A DNA stretch of 28,976 nt from Cellvibrionaceae bacterium (GTDB taxonomy: Bacteria > Pseudomonadota > Gammaproteobacteria > Pseudomonadales > Cellvibrionaceae). Position numbers and translations under genes: made by a program. The stretch spans positions 1-28,976 of the forward strand of contig JAUVQU010000003.1 of NCBI GenBank assembly GCA_030597965.1. Reading direction: 5' to 3'. Positions 24,795 to 28,976 of this stretch are shown here, piece after piece. Within the stretch, counting starts at the first letter, position 1. Every line of letters begins with the position of its first letter. The notes under the pieces are model-generated. The model was not told the origin of the DNA and did no database searches. It was given only the letters and a program-made list of their open reading frames with translations.

Positions 24795-25646
24795 TTACTT
24801 AGGTTGAATGCGTGCACGAAAATTTGTCCACGTATCCATAACAGCCAATGTAACCAGTAGCACCGTTAACAGGTTTACCAGCAACAAAGCCATATAAAAC
24901 AACACCAGCCATTGCCCACCCATGTTGCGAGCTTTCACTATGAAGTGAACCATTGCAATACCCACCATCAACAGGGGTATAGCAAATAAGCTCGACCATG
25001 CCTGGTAATCACCGCCCTGCGTCCAGCAGTACAACACCGCCGCAAAACAGATCAGACCCTGCACTGGACTCAGTCGCAGCTGGTGAAACTCCTGCTGAAA
25101 ACCACCGGGGTTATACAACAAAGATTGCCACCAGCGCGCCAACACCAAGCCAAGTACCGAATTAATCGCAATCACATAACTGATCAAGCCAATCACAAAA
25201 CCTACACCTAAAGCCTCGAAGGCCACATCAGGTGAAGCTTGCTCCTGTACCCCTTTAAGCATTTCACTTAAAGCGTCAGTAATGCTGGCGACTTGATCCG
25301 GCACTATTTGCGCGATCAACAAGCCAGCCAGGGTGCTAAAAGCAACCAGCGCCATCAGCGCTCTGGACCAGTTGTTCGTACCGCGCAACAGCAGTGCGAC
25401 ACCATAGGTCGTCAAAATCCCCGCCAGAGTCACCATCCCCATAAAGGCGTTGACTTCACTCGCCCACAAAGTGGCGATGGCGGGTAACAATGCCCAGAGG
25501 AGAATTAAAGCCCCATCGGACATACCGCGTCGCAGTGTTACCAATGCAACAGCGGCTGGGCTAATCAGCGGAAACAAGCTCCCAAGGAGCGCTACCACTG
25601 AGGCCTGCGCACGGCCCCTCATTATAAATTCAGCTAAGGGACGCAC
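24795..25646 (-). CDS. Multi-spanning membrane protein of the rpsR-rplI locus (PA4933-like)
   Basis: This 283-residue inner-membrane protein has about eight hydrophobic segments and no soluble domain. A conserved block around NPGGFQQEFHQLRLSPVQG sits between helices and is its most distinctive part. The position between rpsR and rplI matches PA4933 of P. aeruginosa, a DUF2232/YybS-like hypothetical protein, which supports the call by synteny. Function is unknown. The start is GTG 25646, nine bases after the rpsR stop and without its own ribosome site, suggesting translational coupling. A second possible start (MRGRAQ, residue 9) would lose little. Confidence 0.8.
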   Translation of the reverse strand: MRPLAEFIMRGRAQASVVALLGSLFPLISPAAVALVTLRRGMSDGALILLWALLPAIATLWASEVNAFMGMVTLAGILTTYGVALLLRGTNNWSRALMALVAFSTLAGLLIAQIVPDQVASITDALSEMLKGVQEQASPDVAFEALGVGFVIGLISYVIAINSVLGLVLARWWQSLLYNPGGFQQEFHQLRLSPVQGLICFAAVLYCWTQGGDYQAWSSLFAIPLLMVGIAMVHFIVKARNMGGQWLVLFYMALLLVNLLTVLLVTLAVMDTWTNFRARIQPK

Positions 25647-25655
25647 GGTTGTTTT

Positions 25656-25883
25656 TTACTCGTGGCTGTCGGTGTAAGGCAGCAATGCAATGTAACGGGC
25701 GCGCTTAATAGCGGTAGCCAGTTGACGCTGATATTTTGCCTTGGTACCTGTGATGCGGCTAGGTACGATTTTACCGGTCTCTGAAACATAACCTTTCAGA
25801 GTATCCAAATCTTTATAGTCGATCTGCTTAACACCTTCAGCGGTGAAACGGCAGAACTTACGACGACGGAAAAAACGAGCCAT
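25656..25883 (-). CDS. rpsR: 30S ribosomal protein S18
   Basis: This 75-residue protein is the same length as in E. coli. It begins MARFFRRRKFCRF, then YKDLDTLKGYVSETGKIVPSR, and ends with the basic KRARYIALLPY. It pairs with S6 on the 16S rRNA platform. It has an AAGGAG ribosome site, and starts 11 bases after the rpsF stop. Confidence 0.98.
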   Translation of the reverse strand: MARFFRRRKFCRFTAEGVKQIDYKDLDTLKGYVSETGKIVPSRITGTKAKYQRQLATAIKRARYIALLPYTDSHE

Positions 25884-25894
25884 GATAGTTCTCC

Positions 25895-26368
25895 TTACTT
25901 CGCTTCATCAGCGTTGGTGTTTGTCGGAGCAGCTTCTTCAACAGCCTTTTTTTCTACAACTTTTTCAGCTGCAGCAGGGGCTTTTTTGGGAGCTTCTTCA
26001 CGACGTGGAGCACGTTCAGCGCGGCTGTTCCTGCGCTCACGGCTTTCTTTTTCAGCTTTCATGATCGGAGACTCTTCAGTCACCGCTTCATCCATGCGAA
26101 CAACAAGGTTACGCAAAACAGCATCGTTGTAACGGAAGTTAGTGGTCAACTCTTCGAGTGCACCTTCCGTACATTCAACGTTCATAAGAACATAATGTGC
26201 TTTGTGGATTTTGTTGATTGGGTAAGCCAGGTGGCGGCGACCCCAGTCTTCAAGGCGGTGAATAGTTCCACCAGCCTCGGTAACTGCAGCGGTATAGCGT
26301 TCAACCATACCGGCAACCTGCTCGCTCTGATCTGGGTGTACCAGAAAAACGATTTCGTAATGACGCAT
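25895..26368 (-). CDS. rpsF: 30S ribosomal protein S6 with extended acidic/basic tail
   Basis: The S6 fold spans residues 1-105 (MRHYEIVFLVHPDQSEQV, WGRRHLAYPI, HYVLMNVE), ending in VVRMDEAVTEESP. The protein is 157 residues against about 131-135 in E. coli; the additional part is a low-complexity tail rich in Ala, Glu, Lys and Arg (RERRNSRAERAPRREE, then AAAEKVVEKKAVEEAA). In E. coli the S6 C-terminus is a target of RimK glutamate ligation, which this tail does not obviously copy. The ribosome site is AAGGAG. It is the first gene of the leftward operon, downstream of a candidate promoter and leader. Confidence 0.98.
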   Translation of the reverse strand: MRHYEIVFLVHPDQSEQVAGMVERYTAAVTEAGGTIHRLEDWGRRHLAYPINKIHKAHYVLMNVECTEGALEELTTNFRYNDAVLRNLVVRMDEAVTEESPIMKAEKESRERRNSRAERAPRREEAPKKAPAAAEKVVEKKAVEEAAPTNTNADEAK

Positions 26369-26388
26369 TGTAGCTCCTTACGGGTTAA

Positions 26389-26412
26389 GTCTCCCGGGCA
26401 ATCCGGTGAGAC
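26389..26412 (-). promoter_or_regulatory. Candidate S6:S18 autoregulatory leader hairpin
   Basis: In the rpsF 5' leader the minus strand folds as gtctc-a-ccgg-attgc-ccgg-gagac: a two-part stem with a bulged A, ending 20 bases before the AUG. Known S6:S18 leaders are a stem with a bulged CCG-containing motif near the rpsF start; here ACCG falls at the bulge. The match is by position and general form only. Confidence 0.4.
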
Positions 26413-26465
26413 AAGGAGGGCTGAAACACCTGCAAACAGGGAATCCAGCCGTATTAGGGGCGCGA

Positions 26466-26494
26466 ATTTTATGGGTTTTGCTTGGCAAATGCAA
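26466..26494 (-). promoter_or_regulatory. Candidate promoter of the rpsF operon
   Basis: On the minus strand TTGCAT (26494-26489) and TAAAAT (26471-26466) are 17 bases apart. The -10 box matches at 5 of 6 positions; the -35 box is weak. It would give a leader of roughly 90 bases containing the hairpin at 26389-26412. Confidence 0.45.
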
Positions 26495-26620
26495 CAAATG
26501 GTTAGAAGTTAAACAGGTTTAATCGCTCTATTTGTTTAAAACAGCCTTTTTGACACTGAAACTCAGCTACAATGCGGCCTATACCCACCCAAGATCACAC
26601 TTACATCCTCGAGAATAGCC

Positions 26621-27076
26621 ATGAAAATCTGGGTCGACGCCGACGCTGCCCCCAAACCCGTAAAGGAAATACTGTTTCGGGCCGCCAACCGCACCAAGAC
26701 CGAAACTATTCTTGTGGCCAATCAACACTTAGCTACGCCTCCCTCGCCTCACATACGCTCCATTCAGGTGGGCAGCGGCTTTGATGTGGCCGACAACTTC
26801 ATTGTCCAGTCCTGCGAAGCCAATGACATTGTAGTCACCGCCGATATCCCACTGGCAGCCGAGGTAGTCGAGAAAGGCGTCCACGCCATTAACCCCCGCG
26901 GTGAACTCTACACCCCTGCCAACATCAAACAGCGTCTGGCCATGCGCGACATGATGGAAGAGCTGCGTTCTACCGGGCAGGTGAGTGGCGGCCCAAAGTC
27001 TTACTCACACACAGACCGGCAGGCCTTTGCCAATAGCCTGGATCGACTACTGGCAAAACTAAGCCGCGGCAGTTGA
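26621..27076 (+). CDS. YaiI/YqxD family protein (DUF188)
   Basis: This 151-residue protein has the family N-terminus MKIWVDADAAPKPVKEIL with the acidic Asp-Ala-Asp cluster, the PIN/NYN-like strand DIVVTADIPLAAEVVEKG, and the end GPKSYSHTDRQAFANSLDRLL. E. coli YaiI is 152 residues. It is inferred to be a metal-dependent nuclease-like protein from this acidic cluster, but its function is unproven. ATG 26621 has a weak gag site. It stands alone, divergent from rpsF and convergent with pgi. The upstream TTGACA and TACAAT are only 12 bases apart, so no promoter is called. Confidence 0.93.
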   Translation: MKIWVDADAAPKPVKEILFRAANRTKTETILVANQHLATPPSPHIRSIQVGSGFDVADNFIVQSCEANDIVVTADIPLAAEVVEKGVHAINPRGELYTPANIKQRLAMRDMMEELRSTGQVSGGPKSYSHTDRQAFANSLDRLLAKLSRGS

Positions 27077-27143
27077 TTTATTGCTCAAACATGGATTGAG
27101 GTGAATTAAAACGCCTCACCACCCCACCACTTAAATCAAGCGG

Positions 27144-28784
27144 CTATTTACAGGCATTATGCTCTTGCCAATAGCGCTCAATTAACCCCATGGTCGAATC
27201 GTCAAGGGCCTCTCCAGTTTCTTGCCTCTCAATCACCGCATGTATGTCCTGGCATAAGACCTTACCCAGCTCAACGCCCCACTGATCAAACGCGTTGATA
27301 CCCCAGATAACACTTTGTACGTAAACCTTGTGCTCATAAAGAGCGATTAGAGCGCCCAGAGATTCAGGTGTCACCTGCTCCATTACGAGTGTGTTACTGG
27401 GTCTATTGCCGGGCATCTCCTTATGGGGAGCCAGAGCCAACGCCTCGTCCGCCGTGTAGCCCATAGCCTGGAATCCCTGCTGTGCCTGCTGCAGAGATTT
27501 GCCTGTCATCAGTGCCCGACTCTGGCTGAGGCAGCTTGAAAACAACAGTGAATGGTGGTCACCTACCGGGTTATGACTTTTTAATACCGCAATAAAATCA
27601 ACAGGGATTAATCTGGTCCCCTGATGTAAAAGCTGGTGAAAAGAATGCTGACCGTTGGTCCCCACATCACCCCAGATCACCGGGCCTGTGTGGCCATCAA
27701 CGTTGCCGCCAGCCAGAACGGCACGCTTACCATTACTCTCCATATCCAACTGCTGCAGGTACTTGGTGAAAAACCGCAAATAGTGATCGTAAGGCAGAAC
27801 GGCGTGGGTGTGAGCATCCCAGAAATTTACATACCAGACGCCAAGCAACCCCATAATCACCGGCATATTCTGTTCAAGAGGTGCTGTTGTAAAATGCTTG
27901 TCCATTTCACCCGCGCCTGCACGCAAGGCATTAAAATTATCCATGCCAACCGCCAGTGCGATAGGCAAGCCGATGGCTGACCACAGGGAGTAACGTCCAC
28001 CCACCCAGTCCCACAAGGGGAAGACATTATCCTCAACCACACCGAATTCTACAGCCTTCGCCACATTAGCGGAGACGGCCACAAAATGTTTCGAAACTAC
28101 CGACTCATTACTGCCGGCAGCACTCACCAACCACTCCCTTGCGGTTGAGGCATTGGTCAAGGTTTCCAGAGTGGTGAATGTTTTTGAGGCAATAATAAAT
28201 AATGTCGTTCTTGGGTTAAGCGACTTGAGTACCTCACTGAGATCACCGGCATCAACGTTCGAAACAAAATGGCAGTCAACAAAAGGTTTTTTATAGGGCT
28301 TTAACGCCTCTGTCACCATCAGCGGCCCAAGGTCAGACCCACCAATGCCTATGTTCACCACATCCCGAATCCGCTCACCGGAAAAACCGCGCCATTCACC
28401 CTCATGCACAGCCCTGACAAATTTTTCCATTTCAGCAAAAGTGCCACCTACCGCTGCAGCCACATCCTCATCAAGGTGCACTGGATTCCTTAACGCTGTA
28501 TGCAGCGCCGGACGCGCTTCCGTGACATTGACCGGTGCGCCTCGAACCAGTTTCTGGATGGCGTCTTCAAGCTGGCGCTGGCGCGCCAAATCAAACAACA
28601 GCTCCAGAGTTTGGCTGCTGGCAATATTCTTTGAATAGTCCAGGGTGATTCCCGCCGCAGAACAGCTCATTTCGTTGAAACGATCAGCCTGCTGTGAAAA
28701 TAATTCGCTGATACTGGTTTTTTCCAGTACCTGCTTATGGACAGCCAATTGATCAGAAGGCGAACTATCATAGGTTGCGTGCAT
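27144..28784 (-). CDS. pgi: Glucose-6-phosphate isomerase
   Basis: Pgi interconverts glucose-6-phosphate and fructose-6-phosphate. The 546-residue protein (E. coli 549) is complete. Visible signatures are IGIGGSDLGP (phosphate loop), IASKTFTTLETLTN, VGGRYSLWSAIGLPIAL, the catalytic-glutamate block QLDMESNGK, GDVGTNGQHSFHQLLHQG with its catalytic histidine, and the C-terminal INAFDQWGVELGK with its lysine. The ATG at 28784 has a gggaa site. It may be a glycolytic or gluconeogenic enzyme here; no other hexose-phosphate gene is adjacent. Two tandem 16-bp repeats lie about 110 bases upstream. Confidence 0.98.
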   Translation of the reverse strand: MHATYDSSPSDQLAVHKQVLEKTSISELFSQQADRFNEMSCSAAGITLDYSKNIASSQTLELLFDLARQRQLEDAIQKLVRGAPVNVTEARPALHTALRNPVHLDEDVAAAVGGTFAEMEKFVRAVHEGEWRGFSGERIRDVVNIGIGGSDLGPLMVTEALKPYKKPFVDCHFVSNVDAGDLSEVLKSLNPRTTLFIIASKTFTTLETLTNASTAREWLVSAAGSNESVVSKHFVAVSANVAKAVEFGVVEDNVFPLWDWVGGRYSLWSAIGLPIALAVGMDNFNALRAGAGEMDKHFTTAPLEQNMPVIMGLLGVWYVNFWDAHTHAVLPYDHYLRFFTKYLQQLDMESNGKRAVLAGGNVDGHTGPVIWGDVGTNGQHSFHQLLHQGTRLIPVDFIAVLKSHNPVGDHHSLLFSSCLSQSRALMTGKSLQQAQQGFQAMGYTADEALALAPHKEMPGNRPSNTLVMEQVTPESLGALIALYEHKVYVQSVIWGINAFDQWGVELGKVLCQDIHAVIERQETGEALDDSTMGLIERYWQEHNACK

Positions 28785-28896
28785 TATTATTTCCCACTAA
28801 CAGCTCGAAGTTAAAAAGATGGCGCTGTATTTCTATAGCGTAAAGTAGCCAATTCTAGCCTTTTTACAAAGCTAACGTCACAACAACCATAGCTAT

Positions 28897-28928
28897 TTGA
28901 TTAATAGCCACATTGATTAATAACCACA
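28897..28928. repeat. Tandem 16-bp repeat upstream of pgi
   Basis: ttgattaatagccaca (28897-28912) is followed at once by ttgattaataaccaca (28913-28928), 15 of 16 identical. The core ttgattaa is near-palindromic. It could be a paired regulator site for pgi or for a gene beyond the window edge. Confidence 0.6.
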
Positions 28929-28976
28929 CTAATTTCCAGCTGACCCATATCATAACTAATCGACGAATAAGCCCTA

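Noticed and set aside
26550..26573. TTGACA and TACAAT upstream of the YaiI-type gene
   Set aside because: Only 12 bases separate the hexamers, too close for a sigma70 promoter.
27097..27118. Short stem between convergent yaiI-type gene and pgi (tgaggtg with cgcctca)
   Set aside because: The stem is 7 bp with a G-T pair and has no T-run, so I do not call a terminator.

Overview
The window is a largely chromosomal, housekeeping stretch from a gammaproteobacterium. The gene content and order point to a marine lineage related to Pseudomonas or the Cellvibrionales (inference; no 16S rRNA gene is present to confirm it). The best clues are the ribosomal block rpsF-rpsR-membrane protein-rplI-dnaB, the fimW-fimX-serB-ytjB order also known from Pseudomonas aeruginosa, and a PA3286-like ketoacyl synthase. 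Coding density is high, and no tRNA, rRNA, CRISPR array or transposase gene was seen.

Region by region. Positions 1-3.5 kb hold a comF 3' fragment, a FabH-like synthase, the stress kinase srkA and cysE, all on the plus strand. From 3.5 to 7.3 kb lie a cytochrome b561 and the EF-P module: epmA and efp on the minus strand and epmB divergent on the plus strand. Two non-coding repeat structures interrupt this module: a duplicated GTAC-ended repeat in front of epmA, and a 185-bp MITE-like element with a 4-bp target duplication directly in front of epmB. From 7.4 to 13.9 kb come a FimW-like PilZ protein, a FimX-like REC-PAS-GGDEF-EAL protein broken by a single-base frameshift, serB and a YtjB/AhpA-family membrane protein. 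From 13.9 to 18.2 kb there are two NTF2/SnoaL-like proteins, a DUF3301 protein, an orphan protein, an Smr-domain protein, a thioesterase and trhP (yegQ). From 18.3 to 22.4 kb lie acs, a small membrane protein, an orphan ParA-type ATPase and panC. From 22.4 to 26.4 kb is the leftward rpsF operon through dnaB. The window ends with a YaiI/YqxD family gene and pgi.

How the genes work together. EpmB makes (R)-beta-lysine, EpmA attaches it to Lys34 of EF-P, and EF-P rescues ribosomes stalled on polyproline; all three are present. The FimW/FimX pair would couple c-di-GMP to type IV pilus function, but the frameshift puts FimX in doubt. The other genes serve cysteine, serine, pantothenate, acetate and hexose-phosphate metabolism and translation.

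I did not find a convincing new multi-gene system. The most notable items are the MITE-like element, the duplicated intergenic repeat, the fimX frameshift, a PanC with altered nucleotide-binding motifs, and a candidate S6:S18 leader.
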